DNA from: Nocardia caishijiensis NBRC 108228
GTDB taxonomy: Bacteria; Actinomycetota; Actinomycetes; Mycobacteriales; Mycobacteriaceae
NCBI RefSeq assembly: GCF_001612825.1
Contig: NZ_BDBE01000041.1
Coordinates: 1 to 64,000, forward strand
Reading direction: 5' to 3'
DNA length: 64,000 nucleotides
The notes beneath the pieces are model-generated. The model had not been told where the DNA came from. It searched no databases and saw only the letters and a program-made list of their open reading frames with translations. Shown in pieces: positions 51,385-60,572 of the stretch (position 1 is its first letter; every line of letters starts with the position of its first letter). Both the position numbers and the translations under genes were made by a program.

Positions 51385-52688
51385 GTCGTCGCCCGCCCGT
51401 CGACCGCCTGCGCCGCCCCGTCGGGGACCCAGTCGAAGGGAACCGATTGCGCTCGGTAGACCAGCGGCGTCAGCGTCAACCGATCGACCCCGGGGACGCG
51501 GGGTTCGCGAACCTCGGGCTCGCCCGCGACGCCGTAGCCCTCGTAGGGGCTGTGGTATTCCCAGACCACGGCGCCGTCCGGGGTCACCTGGAAGATCCGG
51601 CCGCGCATGCCCTCGGTGATGAGGGTGTTGCCGTTGGGCAGTCGCTGGGCGTTGCTCACGAAGGAGCTGAAGAACGTCCACGACGGACGTCGCGAGTCCT
51701 CGGCGGTGTATTGCCACACGATCTGCTCGGTCGCCGGATCGATCTCGAGGATGCGCGAGCCCGCGTAGATGCCGAGCGGGGCAGGCGGATAGCCCGCACC
51801 ACCCTGGTTGTCGAAGACCAGGATATTGCCCGCTCCCGGCAGTCCCGGCGCGATCATGTGCGGATTGTGCTGGCCCGAGATCTGATCGACCGGGCGCGGC
51901 ACCTTGTGCACGTTGATGCGCTGATGCTGGGCGCCCGGGACCTCGTCGAAATACGGGCCGAGCTGCCAGACGATCGCACCGGATGTCTTGTCGATCAGGG
52001 CGATGATGTCGGCCTTGCGGAAGCTGACCAGGATGTTGTCGGGCCGAAACACCGTATCGGGGTCCGCGTCGTGCCAGGTGTTGGGGCCGAGGGACTTCGC
52101 GCTGTTCATCTCCAGGTAGCCCCAGGGGTCTTCGGGATCACGAGCGGCCGTGGCGCGCAACGCTTCCCACCCGGCCTCGCTGAAACCGAATTCGTGCAGA
52201 TGGTCACCGGCGAGCCACTGCCAGACGACGGCGCCGTCGGGATCGACCTCGAACAACCCCTGGTCACCCACGGTCATCGCGCCGAGGTCGGGCACCACAC
52301 GCGGCACGGTCACCAGGAGCAGGCGATTGCCGTTGGGCAACAGTTCCCAGTCGTGGTTCTGGCGGGCGGCACCGCCGGGAGCCTGCGTACCCCATTCCCA
52401 CACGGTGTCACCGGCCCAGGTGAGCTGCCCGACCGTGCCGTTGGCGTAGATCCCGCCTCGGGCGTCACCGCTCTCACTGAGTTGGACGCCGATGTCGCCG
52501 ATGCGGCCGCCGTTGAGGGCCGGGTCGATGATGCGGGGAGGAACTCCGGCGAACGGCCACTCCCGCACCACGGTGCCCGCGAGATCGATGAGGCGCGTGA
52601 TCGAGTCGGCGCCGGTGAACAGGATGTAGCTGTCATGGGCGTTGCCGGGTTCGTGATGGGTGACTCCGCTGAGTCGTACGTAGGACAT
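51381..52688 (-). CDS. Arylsulfotransferase-like beta-propeller protein
   Basis: The 435-residue protein has repeating propeller blades with NGNRLLLVT, NGNTLITEG, DGAVVWEYHS and WHDADPDTV, typical of the aryl-sulfate sulfotransferase family (Arylsulfotran_2 type). PAPS-independent members move sulfate between aryl esters, but many homologues have other roles. There is no signal peptide, so it is probably cytoplasmic. Translational coupling to an importer suggests it acts on, or senses, the imported sulfur compound. Confidence 0.85.
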   Translation of the reverse strand: MSYVRLSGVTHHEPGNAHDSYILFTGADSITRLIDLAGTVVREWPFAGVPPRIIDPALNGGRIGDIGVQLSESGDARGGIYANGTVGQLTWAGDTVWEWGTQAPGGAARQNHDWELLPNGNRLLLVTVPRVVPDLGAMTVGDQGLFEVDPDGAVVWQWLAGDHLHEFGFSEAGWEALRATAARDPEDPWGYLEMNSAKSLGPNTWHDADPDTVFRPDNILVSFRKADIIALIDKTSGAIVWQLGPYFDEVPGAQHQRINVHKVPRPVDQISGQHNPHMIAPGLPGAGNILVFDNQGGAGYPPAPLGIYAGSRILEIDPATEQIVWQYTAEDSRRPSWTFFSSFVSNAQRLPNGNTLITEGMRGRIFQVTPDGAVVWEYHSPYEGYGVAGEPEVREPRVPGVDRLTLTPLVYRAQSVPFDWVPDGAAQAVDGRATT

Positions 52689-52742
52689 GTCGTCTACTTC
52701 ACCTGTCGTTTATTGCGGCGGCGGGTCGCGCCGGTAACGTGT

Positions 52743-52754
52743 CTAATCGATTAG
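52743..52754. promoter_or_regulatory. LacI-type operator-like palindrome
   Basis: CTAATCGATTAG is a perfect 12-bp palindrome with a central CG pair. It is typical of LacI/GalR operators and lies between the divergent arylsulfotransferase-like and LacI-type genes. It is 54 bases before the first and 40 bases before the second start. Confidence 0.75.
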
Positions 52755-52794
52755 CGTAAGCAGAAATACGGCGTTGGACAGGGTAGGAATCGGG

Positions 52795-53895
52795 ATGAGT
52801 GAAACCCGCGTCAACTCGGGTGCGACCCGCGATGATGGAGCGAATGTGACGACCAGACGGCCCACTCTCGCCGATGTCGCGACGCTGGCGGGCGTCTCGA
52901 CCGCCGCGGTGAGCTATGTCCTCAACGATGGACCTCGCCCCGTGTCCGCCGCGTTGCGAGCCAAAGTTCTGGCCGCCGCCGACGAGCTGCACTACCGCCC
53001 CGACCGCAATGCCAGGGCACTACGGCGGCCGCGCAAGTGGCGCCAACTCGGCCTACTGGTTCCCGATCTCACGTTGCCGCTGTATGCCGCGCTGGCCGGG
53101 CGGCTCGAGATCGAGGCGCGCGACCACGAGCACCTGACCATGATCGGCAACACCGGTTACGACCCCGACCGGGAGCTGGAGTTCGCCTCGGCGTTCACCG
53201 ATGTCGGCATCGACGGTTTGATCGTGGTCGGCGCGGTGAACACCCCCGAGATCAGCGCGGTATGCCGCCGCGCCCGCGTGCCCGTCGCGTGGGTGCACAA
53301 CCGACGGGGAACCGTCGACACCCCGACCCCGCTGGTCGGCGCCGACCACGTGGCGGCAGGGCGGCTCGCCGCTTCGCATCTCGTCGAGGTCCACGGTTGT
53401 CGCGACATCGCCTTCGTCGGTGGATTCACCGCGACCGACGTGGAATACGGGGATCGGGAAACCGTCGCTCAGCGGTACGAGGGTTTCGCCTCGGTCATCG
53501 ACGGCACCGTCATCCGGACGGACCTCACCCCCGCGGGCGCGTATCGAGCAGTCGGCGAACACCTGCGCGCGGTTGATACCGCACCGCAGGCCTTGGTCGT
53601 CGGCACGAACGGTCAGGCCGCTGCCGCCATGCGCGCGGTCACCGACGCCGGTCCGCGCGTTCCCGGCGATGTTCGCATCGTCGGCTTCGACGGTGGCGCC
53701 GCCAACCAGTTCGGGCAGATCACTCTCACCTCGGTCATGCAACCGATCGACGTCATCGCGGCCCGCGCGATCGGCGACGTCCTCGATCCGACCGAACCCG
53801 ACCGCGCGACCCGGGCACCGATGCCGGTCACGCTGCACCGAGGCGAGTCGTGCGGTTGTACAACCTTTTCCGAGGACGAGCCCGGCCGCGAGTGA
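52795..53895 (+). CDS. LacI-family transcriptional regulator
   Basis: The 366-residue repressor has an N-terminal LacI helix-turn-helix (TLADVATLAGVSTAAVSYVLND, about residues 22-43) with hinge helix and a periplasmic-binding-like effector domain (GFTATDVEYGDR, VGFDGGAANQFGQ). AGGA lies before ATG at 52795. A GTG at 52846 is a shorter alternative. It is set to control the arylsulfotransferase/ABC operon from the palindrome in the divergent gap. Confidence 0.9.
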   Translation: MSETRVNSGATRDDGANVTTRRPTLADVATLAGVSTAAVSYVLNDGPRPVSAALRAKVLAAADELHYRPDRNARALRRPRKWRQLGLLVPDLTLPLYAALAGRLEIEARDHEHLTMIGNTGYDPDRELEFASAFTDVGIDGLIVVGAVNTPEISAVCRRARVPVAWVHNRRGTVDTPTPLVGADHVAAGRLAASHLVEVHGCRDIAFVGGFTATDVEYGDRETVAQRYEGFASVIDGTVIRTDLTPAGAYRAVGEHLRAVDTAPQALVVGTNGQAAAAMRAVTDAGPRVPGDVRIVGFDGGAANQFGQITLTSVMQPIDVIAARAIGDVLDPTEPDRATRAPMPVTLHRGESCGCTTFSEDEPGRE

Positions 53896-53904
53896 TCGCG
53901 CGAG

Positions 53905-54876
53905 TCACGGCACCAACACGCTTTTGCCGACGACTCGCCGCGCCTCGATGTCGGCGTGCGCGACAGCGGCGTCGGCCAGCTCGTACGTCTGCCCGATCAC
54001 GGGGTTCAGCCGACCCGCGGCGGCTTCGGCGAGCACGTGACGCACCCGTCGCGGGGTGTCGGGCCAGAATCCGGGCAGCTGTGACATGTCCGCCGTCGTC
54101 AGCCGCTGTCGCGTCGCATCATCGACGACCGCCTCCGCCCCGCTGGTCATCCCGTACCCGGAGAACTTCCCGCCGTCGGCGACGAGAGCCGAACACACCG
54201 CTCCCACTGCGCCACCGATCCCGTCGAACACCACATCCAGTCGTCTGCCTCCCGTGGCGAGCAACACCTCCTCGGCGAAATCCCGCACTGCGTAATCCGC
54301 GACGTCTGCCCCCAATACCCGTGCCGCTGCGGCCTTTTCGGCTCCCCGCACCGCCGCGATCACCCGACCACCGGCCGCAACGGCCAGCTGGACCAGGAGA
54401 CTTCCGAGTCCACCCATACCCGGCGCCACCAGGACCACGTCCCCGGGTCCGACAGGCGTCGTTTCCAGCAGTGCGAGGGCAGTGCTGCCGTCATCGATGA
54501 CGGCGACGGCCGTGTGTGGATCGAGGCCGGGCGGTAGCGGGAAGGTGGCGTCCGCCGCGGCGAGCACCGTATCGGCGTATCCGCCGCCGTAGCCGCCGAT
54601 CGCGTGCGTGACCACGGACGCGCCGAGCAGGTCGCCGTCGACGGCCGGGCCGATCGCCCGGACGGTACCCGCCACGGCGCTGCCGGGCACGAAGGGCGGT
54701 GTCACCGCGAACACATCCGGCCCCTCCCCCGCCCGGATCCGCGTGTCGAGCCAGCTCACACCGATCGCCACCACATCCACGACGAGCTCGTTTCGGCCCG
54801 GCTCCGGGTCGGGCAGATTCTCGATCGTTTCCAACACGTCCGGGCCGCCGAAACGGCCGACTCTGATCACTCGCAT
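53905..54876 (-). CDS. Zinc-type alcohol dehydrogenase / quinone oxidoreductase-like protein
   Basis: The 323-residue medium-chain dehydrogenase-type protein has a GroES-like N-terminal domain (GRNELVVDVVAIGVSWLDTRIR) and an NADPH fold with GMGGLGSLLVQLA. The zinc ligands of alcohol dehydrogenases are not seen, which fits quinone-reductase-like members. It converges on the LacI gene and stands alone. The substrate is unknown. Confidence 0.9.
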   Translation of the reverse strand: MRVIRVGRFGGPDVLETIENLPDPEPGRNELVVDVVAIGVSWLDTRIRAGEGPDVFAVTPPFVPGSAVAGTVRAIGPAVDGDLLGASVVTHAIGGYGGGYADTVLAAADATFPLPPGLDPHTAVAVIDDGSTALALLETTPVGPGDVVLVAPGMGGLGSLLVQLAVAAGGRVIAAVRGAEKAAAARVLGADVADYAVRDFAEEVLLATGGRRLDVVFDGIGGAVGAVCSALVADGGKFSGYGMTSGAEAVVDDATRQRLTTADMSQLPGFWPDTPRRVRHVLAEAAAGRLNPVIGQTYELADAAVAHADIEARRVVGKSVLVP

Positions 54877-55067
54877 GACCACAGTCTCGAACCTCTACTC
54901 CACTCGAGGTCAAGAGTTCGAATCCGTTGTGTCGGAAGGGTCGTCGACGAGCGCCGCGGCCAGCGCGTCCGCGGCGCGGTGTGCGGGCGGGCGGGCGAAG
55001 CCGGTTTCGTCGTGGGCGTCGAGCGACGCCGAGCTCGCGCGTCGCCTGTGGATGGCGTCGGAGGAGC

Positions 55068-55958
55068 TCACCGGAGTCGGCTTTCCGTGTGGTGAGCCGC
55101 GTTCCGGGTGATCACAGCGGGGCGCCGCAACCACGCCTGTAGTGCCGCGGTGACGTCGGCGGGGCGCTGTTCCATGATGAAGTGCCCGCCGTGGATCCGC
55201 ACGAGATCCGCCGCCGGGATCGCGGCGGCGAGGTCCTCGGCGTAGCGAAAGGGGATCGCCGGGTCCTGGTCGCCCCAGATCACCGAGGTGGGGCAGCGGA
55301 CCGCACCGAGCCCGGCCGCGAGTTCCGGGCGCACCCGGACGCTGTAGCCAGCCCAGAAGTGGGCATACCACCGGCGGCCTTCCCGGGTGTCGAGGAAGTC
55401 GAGGTAGGCGTCGAGCCGTTCGGTGTCGAACGAACCGTTGCGGACGAACTGCGCCAGCCCCAGCCGATGCACGATCCGGATCGTTCGTGCGGTGAGAATC
55501 GGGCGGAGCAGCGGACGTCGCGCCAGCGCCGAGATCAGGCCGAACAGCTGATAGTAGGGCGTGGTGAAGGTGCGATGAGCCCGGGAGTTGAGGATCGCGA
55601 AGCGCCGGACCCGCTCGGGGTATCGCTGCACGAACCCGAGACCGAGGAAGCCGCCGTAGTCGTGGCAGGCCAGATCGACCCGGTCCAGGTTCAGCGCGTC
55701 GAACATGCGCCCGATGCGATCGACCTCGGTGTCGTAGTCGCAGCTCAATCGGAGGTCACGGGCCGAGGCACCCCAGCCCTGCCAGTCGGGAGCGATCACC
55801 CGCGCCGATCGGGACAGGGGCCCGATCTGATGCCGCCACGCCGCGTGGCTCTCCGGCCAACCGTGCAGCAGTACCAGCGGATCACCCTGTCCCACATCGA
55901 CATAACGCAGGACTGCCCCGTCGACGGTGACCTCGTGCAGTTCGAAAGGTTTCGTCAT
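55068..55958 (-). CDS. Alpha/beta hydrolase with Asp nucleophile (epoxide hydrolase/dehalogenase-like)
   Basis: The 296-residue hydrolase has LLHGWPESHAAW (oxyanion region), nucleophile elbow ACHDYGGF with aspartate at about 100 in place of serine, and a late histidine in IHGGHFIMEQ. An Asp nucleophile points to epoxide hydrolase, haloalkane or haloacetate dehalogenase activity rather than ester hydrolysis. The ATG at 55958 is chosen. It diverges from an AraC gene. Confidence 0.88.
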   Translation of the reverse strand: MTKPFELHEVTVDGAVLRYVDVGQGDPLVLLHGWPESHAAWRHQIGPLSRSARVIAPDWQGWGASARDLRLSCDYDTEVDRIGRMFDALNLDRVDLACHDYGGFLGLGFVQRYPERVRRFAILNSRAHRTFTTPYYQLFGLISALARRPLLRPILTARTIRIVHRLGLAQFVRNGSFDTERLDAYLDFLDTREGRRWYAHFWAGYSVRVRPELAAGLGAVRCPTSVIWGDQDPAIPFRYAEDLAAAIPAADLVRIHGGHFIMEQRPADVTAALQAWLRRPAVITRNAAHHTESRLR

Positions 55959-56016
55959 TGTCCGCTCCACATCTCGCTCGGTGGTCGCCGGTCGGCGTGG
56001 ATGTATGGTCGCGTGC

Positions 56017-56796
56017 ATGGTGTTGCCCGCACTTCCGGAAACGTGCGCTCCCGATTCGGCGACCGCACCGGCACGGCTGTGGCTGCGCCTCGGGCACGCG
56101 GTCTACATCGGTCCCGGCATGGCGCTGGGGCCGCATTCGACCGCTGTGGCGAGTCTCGGGGTCGGCCTGGACGGGCCGTTCCGGGTTCGCGCGGCGGGTA
56201 TTCCCGATATCACGGCGCGCAGTTTCCTGTTCCGCGCCCGCGTCACCCACCACATTCTCGACACCGACGGGCGAAGGCTGTTCTGCTTCTTCGACCCCAC
56301 GTCGTCACGGGTAGCACGGTGTCTCGGCGGGATGTCGCGCATCGTCGACGGCTTCAGCGCCGATCAGCGCAACGAAGCCGTCCTCATCGACCTGGGCAAC
56401 TCCCCCGACCCCGATATCGACCGGGTCCTCGACCTGGCCAGTGTTCCGGTGCCGACCGTCGGCGATCGGCGCATCGCCGCCGTGGCCGCGGCGATCCGCG
56501 ACGACCCGACACAGCAGCAACGTGCGGCCGACAAGGCGCGCGCCGCCGGTCTTTCCACCTCGTATTTCCTGCGCATCTTCGCCGATCAGACCGGCACCAG
56601 CTTCCGCCGCTATGTGCAATGGGCGCGCATGTTGCGGGTGGCGAAGGCGTTCACGGCGGGTCACGACCTGACGCGCGCCGCCACCGACGCGGGCTTCGCC
56701 TCGCCCTCGCACTTCAGCGATACGTTCCGCGCGATGTTCGGGCTGACCCCGACCGCCTTCGCCGCTCTCGGCGCGCAACTGCGCATCGACGACTGA
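56017..56796 (+). CDS. AraC-family transcriptional regulator
   Basis: The 259-residue regulator has a variable N-terminal domain and a double helix-turn-helix at about 165-255 (TSYFLRIFADQTGTSFRRYV, DAGFASPSHFSDTFRAMFGLTP). It shares a 58-base gap with the divergent Asp-nucleophile hydrolase, which it may control. The gene converges on the efflux pump gene. Confidence 0.9.
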   Translation: MVLPALPETCAPDSATAPARLWLRLGHAVYIGPGMALGPHSTAVASLGVGLDGPFRVRAAGIPDITARSFLFRARVTHHILDTDGRRLFCFFDPTSSRVARCLGGMSRIVDGFSADQRNEAVLIDLGNSPDPDIDRVLDLASVPVPTVGDRRIAAVAAAIRDDPTQQQRAADKARAAGLSTSYFLRIFADQTGTSFRRYVQWARMLRVAKAFTAGHDLTRAATDAGFASPSHFSDTFRAMFGLTPTAFAALGAQLRIDD

Positions 56797-56814
56797 CCCA
56801 CGCCGCGCGGATGC

Positions 56815-58407
56815 TCAGCCTTCCTCGACGAGGTCCGGCTTCTCCTCGGCCAGTACGGCTTCGCCACGCGCGACCATTCCCGCCTCGTCGGACAGTGTGA
56901 GGTGCGGGATGAACAACGCGAGCGCGAAAGCGAGGATCGCACCGGGGATCAGGTACCAGAATCCGGGGACGAGCGCGTCGACATAGGCGCCGACGATCGC
57001 GTCGTGGAGTTGGTCGGGCAGGTTCTTGACCACCGAGGGGATCAACCCGCTCGGGTCGATCTTCGCCGCCGCCGCTTCCTGCCAGTTCGCCTGGAAAGCA
57101 CCGGTGAGGTTCTCGGTGAGCCTACTGGTGAAGATGGAACCGAAGATCGCGATGCCGAGCGCGCCGCCCATCTCACGGAAGTAGTTGTTCGCGCTCGTCG
57201 CCGTGCCGATCTGGTCCGGGGTCACCGCGTTCTGCACCACGAGCACGATGATCTGCATGATCAGGCCGAGGCCCGCGCCCATCACGAACAGCATGGCCGA
57301 GACCACCCACATCGAGGTGTCGGCGGCCAACCGGGTCAACCACAGCATTTCGACCGCGATGAGGGCGGCACCGATCGGTGGATACACCCGGTAGCGGCCG
57401 GTTTTGGTGATCACGTTCATCGAGGTGATGAGGGTGAGCATCATGCCGACCATCATCGGGATCAACAGCAGGCCCGAGACCGACGCGGAGGTACCGGTCG
57501 CCATCTGGAGGTAGGTCGGGATGAATCCGATCGCGGCGAACATCACCAAGCCGACGAGGAACCCGATCACGGAGGTGAGCACGAAGGTGCGATTGCGGAA
57601 CAGCCACAGCGGCAGCATCGGCTCCTCGGCGCGCGATTCGACGAAGACGAACGCCGCGACCACGACGACGAACGCGGCGATCATCGACAGCATCACCGTC
57701 GAGCCCCACTCGTACTGCTTGCCGCCCCAGTCGGTGATCAGGATCAGCAGCGTGGTCGCGCTCGACATGAGCACGATGCCCAGGTAGTCGGGCCGGAACC
57801 TGGGCCGATGACTCGGGATGCTCAGGTAGCGGAAGGCGATGAACAGCGCGGCGATACCGATCGGCACGTTGATCCAGAAGCACCAGCGCCAGTCGAGATG
57901 GTCGGCGAACAGACCACCGAGCAGCGGTCCGGCGACCGAGGTGATACCGAAGACCGCGCCCATCGGCGCCATGTACTTGCCGCGGTCCTTGGCGGGCACC
58001 ACATCGGCGATGATGGCCTGCGCCAAGATCATCAGACCACCGCCGCCGACACCCTGCAGGCCGCGGAAGGCGATGAACTCCCAGAAGCCCGTCGACGCGG
58101 CGGCGCCGACGGAGGCCGCGGTGAAGACGGTGATCGCGAACAGGAACAGCCAGCGACGGCCGAACATGTCGCCGAGCTTGCCATAGATCGGCATCACGAT
58201 CGTGGTGGCGAGCAGATACGAGGTGGCGGTCCAGGCCATGTGGGAGACCCCGCCGAGTTCGCCGACGATGGTCGGCATCGCGGTGCCGACGATCATCTGG
58301 TCGAGGCTGGCCAGGAACATGCCCGCGATGAGGGCGGAGAAGATCAGCCAGATCCGCTTCTGGGTCAGGACGATCGGGGCCGGTGGCGCGTCAGCCGTCG
58401 TGGTCAT
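56815..58407 (-). CDS. MFS transporter, DHA2 family (multidrug efflux)
   Basis: The 530-residue drug/H+ antiporter has about 14 membrane helices. The motif A-like loop is GKLGDMFGRRWLF, motif C is GPLLGGLFAD, and an SLDQMIVGTAMPTI opening signals the EmrB/QacA subfamily. It starts inside the TetR gene's stop (ATGA), so pump and repressor are co-translated. It presumably exports toxic organic compounds. Confidence 0.93.
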   Translation of the reverse strand: MTTTADAPPAPIVLTQKRIWLIFSALIAGMFLASLDQMIVGTAMPTIVGELGGVSHMAWTATSYLLATTIVMPIYGKLGDMFGRRWLFLFAITVFTAASVGAAASTGFWEFIAFRGLQGVGGGGLMILAQAIIADVVPAKDRGKYMAPMGAVFGITSVAGPLLGGLFADHLDWRWCFWINVPIGIAALFIAFRYLSIPSHRPRFRPDYLGIVLMSSATTLLILITDWGGKQYEWGSTVMLSMIAAFVVVVAAFVFVESRAEEPMLPLWLFRNRTFVLTSVIGFLVGLVMFAAIGFIPTYLQMATGTSASVSGLLLIPMMVGMMLTLITSMNVITKTGRYRVYPPIGAALIAVEMLWLTRLAADTSMWVVSAMLFVMGAGLGLIMQIIVLVVQNAVTPDQIGTATSANNYFREMGGALGIAIFGSIFTSRLTENLTGAFQANWQEAAAAKIDPSGLIPSVVKNLPDQLHDAIVGAYVDALVPGFWYLIPGAILAFALALFIPHLTLSDEAGMVARGEAVLAEEKPDLVEEG

Positions 58408-59045
58408 GGGTAGGTCTCCCTTGTCGTGTCGCCCGGGCGATCGAACAGCCGGGCGGCCATGGCGCAGTGCTCGTGCAGGGCCGAGGCGAGGGACCCGTTC
58501 GCAGCCGCGGCCAGCGACATCGCCGCCCGCGTGGTGATCGTTGTCATGATTCCCGCGGTGAGCGAGGCGAATTCGGGGTCGACGTCGGCGCCGAGCCGGG
58601 CCGAGAGGAGTTCGGCGGTGGCGGCTTCCATGCGCGCGCCCGAGGCGATGAAGGCGGCGAGCACTCGCGGCTCGGCCATGATCAGCTTGGTGACCAGCGA
58701 GATACCTTCGCGCACTTCGTTGTCGCGCTGGAAGCCTGCGGCGTGCAGCCAGGTGAGGTCTTCGATGAGGACACCGGTCGGACCACCCGCGACGAATTCC
58801 TGCCTGGCTTCTGGTGTGCCGATGTCGCCGACCGGGCCGACCACCGCGTCGAGCTTGGTGTCGTAGTAGTTGAAGAAGGTTCTCGGCGAGACGCCGACAG
58901 CCTTGGCGATGTCGTCGACGTTCGTGGCGTCCAGACCGTGCTCGACCGCCAATCGCCGTGCGGCGAGGCACAGTTCGGCCAGCGTTCGCTGCTTCTTCTG
59001 TTCGCGCAGACCGATCGAGGGCTGCTTGGCCGACTCCGAAGGCAT
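58404..59045 (-). CDS. TetR-family repressor of the efflux pump
   Basis: The 213-residue repressor has a helix-turn-helix at about 15-60 (LDATNVDDIAKAVGVSPRTFFNYYDTK). It lies first in an operon with the DHA2 pump, the classic arrangement for self-regulated efflux. The start is ATG at 59045; a TTG three codons upstream is possible. Direct repeats lie just before it. Confidence 0.9.
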   Translation of the reverse strand: MPSESAKQPSIGLREQKKQRTLAELCLAARRLAVEHGLDATNVDDIAKAVGVSPRTFFNYYDTKLDAVVGPVGDIGTPEARQEFVAGGPTGVLIEDLTWLHAAGFQRDNEVREGISLVTKLIMAEPRVLAAFIASGARMEAATAELLSARLGADVDPEFASLTAGIMTTITTRAAMSLAAAANGSLASALHEHCAMAARLFDRPGDTTRETYP

Positions 59046-59062
59046 GCCAGCCAAGTTAGCAC

Positions 59063-59088
59063 AAACTGCAAATTTTCATGAACTGCAA
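59063..59088. promoter_or_regulatory. Direct repeats upstream of the efflux operon
   Basis: AAACTGCAAA (59063-59072) and AACTGCAA (59081-59088) lie 17 bp apart in an AT-rich tract just before the TetR gene. They are candidate binding sites for the TetR protein or promoter parts. Confidence 0.45.
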
Positions 59089-59124
59089 CCCGGCGGCGGG
59101 CCGGGCGCAGACGGAACTCACGGC

Positions 59125-59736
59125 TCAGGTGCGACTTCGCGGGGTTGTGGGCGGGGTTCTCGCCTCGTTCCGGTGCTGGTCCCACCAGGAGGCGCTGTCG
59201 CTCTGGGCGGAATCCGGGTCCTTCGACGCCGTCGGTGCGCTCGGTATGCCGAGGACCCGGAGCCGCCAGTCGTCCTGCGGGATCGAGGCCACGATGCGGA
59301 CGGGGACGACCGCCGTGAGCAGCAGGCAGTTGCCGACGCAGATCATCAGACAGACCGGAGGGACCGACACCACGATGGCCGTCGCCAGGGTTCCCATCTG
59401 GATCGGGTCGCGGGAGATGGACAAGACGTTGCCACAGATGCTGGCCAGCACGGTGACGAGGAGCAACAACTCGTAGAAACGCACCAGGGAGGTGGCCTTC
59501 TCGTCGCGGATGCCGACCAGGGTGATGAACGTGCAGGCGACCAGCGCGACGGTCAGCCCGACCACCAGCGGCCACAGCCACGTCAGATGCTCCGGCACCC
59601 CCGCCACCCCGGCGAGGGTCGAGGTGAAGGTGAAGGACGCGATCGCCGCGGCGACAACCAATACCGCCCCTAAACCGACCAGTAGCTTCGGCACCGTCAC
59701 TGGAACAGGACGAGGGAAACGGTCCGAGTGGTCCAT
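59125..59736 (-). CDS. DUF2637-like membrane protein
   Basis: The 203-residue protein has about five hydrophobic segments, including SFTFTSTLAGVAGVPEHLTW and LWPLVVGLTVALVACTF, reminiscent of DUF2637 proteins of actinobacteria. A polar, Ser/Pro-rich cytoplasmic tail follows. The ATG at 59736 is selected. No partners are clear. Confidence 0.7.
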   Translation of the reverse strand: MDHSDRFPRPVPVTVPKLLVGLGAVLVVAAAIASFTFTSTLAGVAGVPEHLTWLWPLVVGLTVALVACTFITLVGIRDEKATSLVRFYELLLLVTVLASICGNVLSISRDPIQMGTLATAIVVSVPPVCLMICVGNCLLLTAVVPVRIVASIPQDDWRLRVLGIPSAPTASKDPDSAQSDSASWWDQHRNEARTPPTTPRSRT

Positions 59737-60057
59737 CGGGCTCCATTCTACGGGCTGTGGCCGCCAAACACGCAGGCTCTCAACAGAGTACGGGCACACG
59801 CCGGGCCGCGCCGTGAGCGGACGGCGCGGACACGTGCGGCCCTGCCACACACGATTCGCAAGCGGTGCCGGGCGCACCGCGCGCGGTCGGATTCGGCACC
59901 CGGTGCAACCTTGCGGAGCGCATCACTCGGTCGAGCGAAACCGTGGTCAAGCCGTGGGTTTTCGGGGTACCGACCCCGCGCGAACTGTGGAACGCTACCG
60001 CTTCACGCGGCCCCGGCCCCACGCTGGAGCCGACCACACCGATGCGAAGGACGAACC
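59737..60057. other. Intergenic region between divergent genes
   Basis: This 321-base gap separates two divergent genes and should hold both promoters. Neither a clear promoter pair nor a dyad was recognised. The only frames here are poor in coding character. Confidence 0.4.
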
Positions 60058-60474
60058 ATGCGAATCGCAGGACTGACCGCGCTGGCGGCGGGCGCCCTGA
60101 TCCTCCCGGCCACCCTCGCTCCCACCGCCTCGGCGGAAGTGGAGGACATCACCATCTACGCCTGGGGCAGCGAGATGCCCGTCGCCTGCGACTACGTCGG
60201 CGCCAACTGCACCGTCATGGCCCGGATGTTCGGGGCGGACTACGCCCTGCCCGCCACCCTCACGATCAACGGCCGCGAGCTCGATTCGGCCGAACGCCTG
60301 GACTACCCGGACCGGCAACGCAGCGCGCTGCGCGGCACCTGGCGTCCACCGGCCAAGGGCACCTACACGATCGTGGCCACCCAGGGCTCGTCCACCAAGA
60401 CGCTCGTCCTCGAGGTCACCGGTGACGCTCAGCTCGGAAGCGGCTCGGCAGGTTTCCCCAGCGGTTCCAGCTAG
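60058..60474 (+). CDS. Small secreted protein
   Basis: The 138-residue protein has a Sec signal peptide ending near TASAEV and a beta-rich mature domain with paired cysteines (VACDYVGANCTV). GAAGGA lies before the ATG. The domain may be immunoglobulin-like (GTWRPPAKGTYTIVATQ). No family is recognised; it is an exported protein of unknown function. Confidence 0.75.
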   Translation: MRIAGLTALAAGALILPATLAPTASAEVEDITIYAWGSEMPVACDYVGANCTVMARMFGADYALPATLTINGRELDSAERLDYPDRQRSALRGTWRPPAKGTYTIVATQGSSTKTLVLEVTGDAQLGSGSAGFPSGSS

Positions 60475-60572
60475 CGTCTTCGCCTCCGTCGCGCGGCCGG
60501 TCGTTTGTCTTTCACAGGGTGGGTAGTCCCCGTGAAGTAGGGACAGCAGGGGCGGGATGCGAGGAGTAGAAC

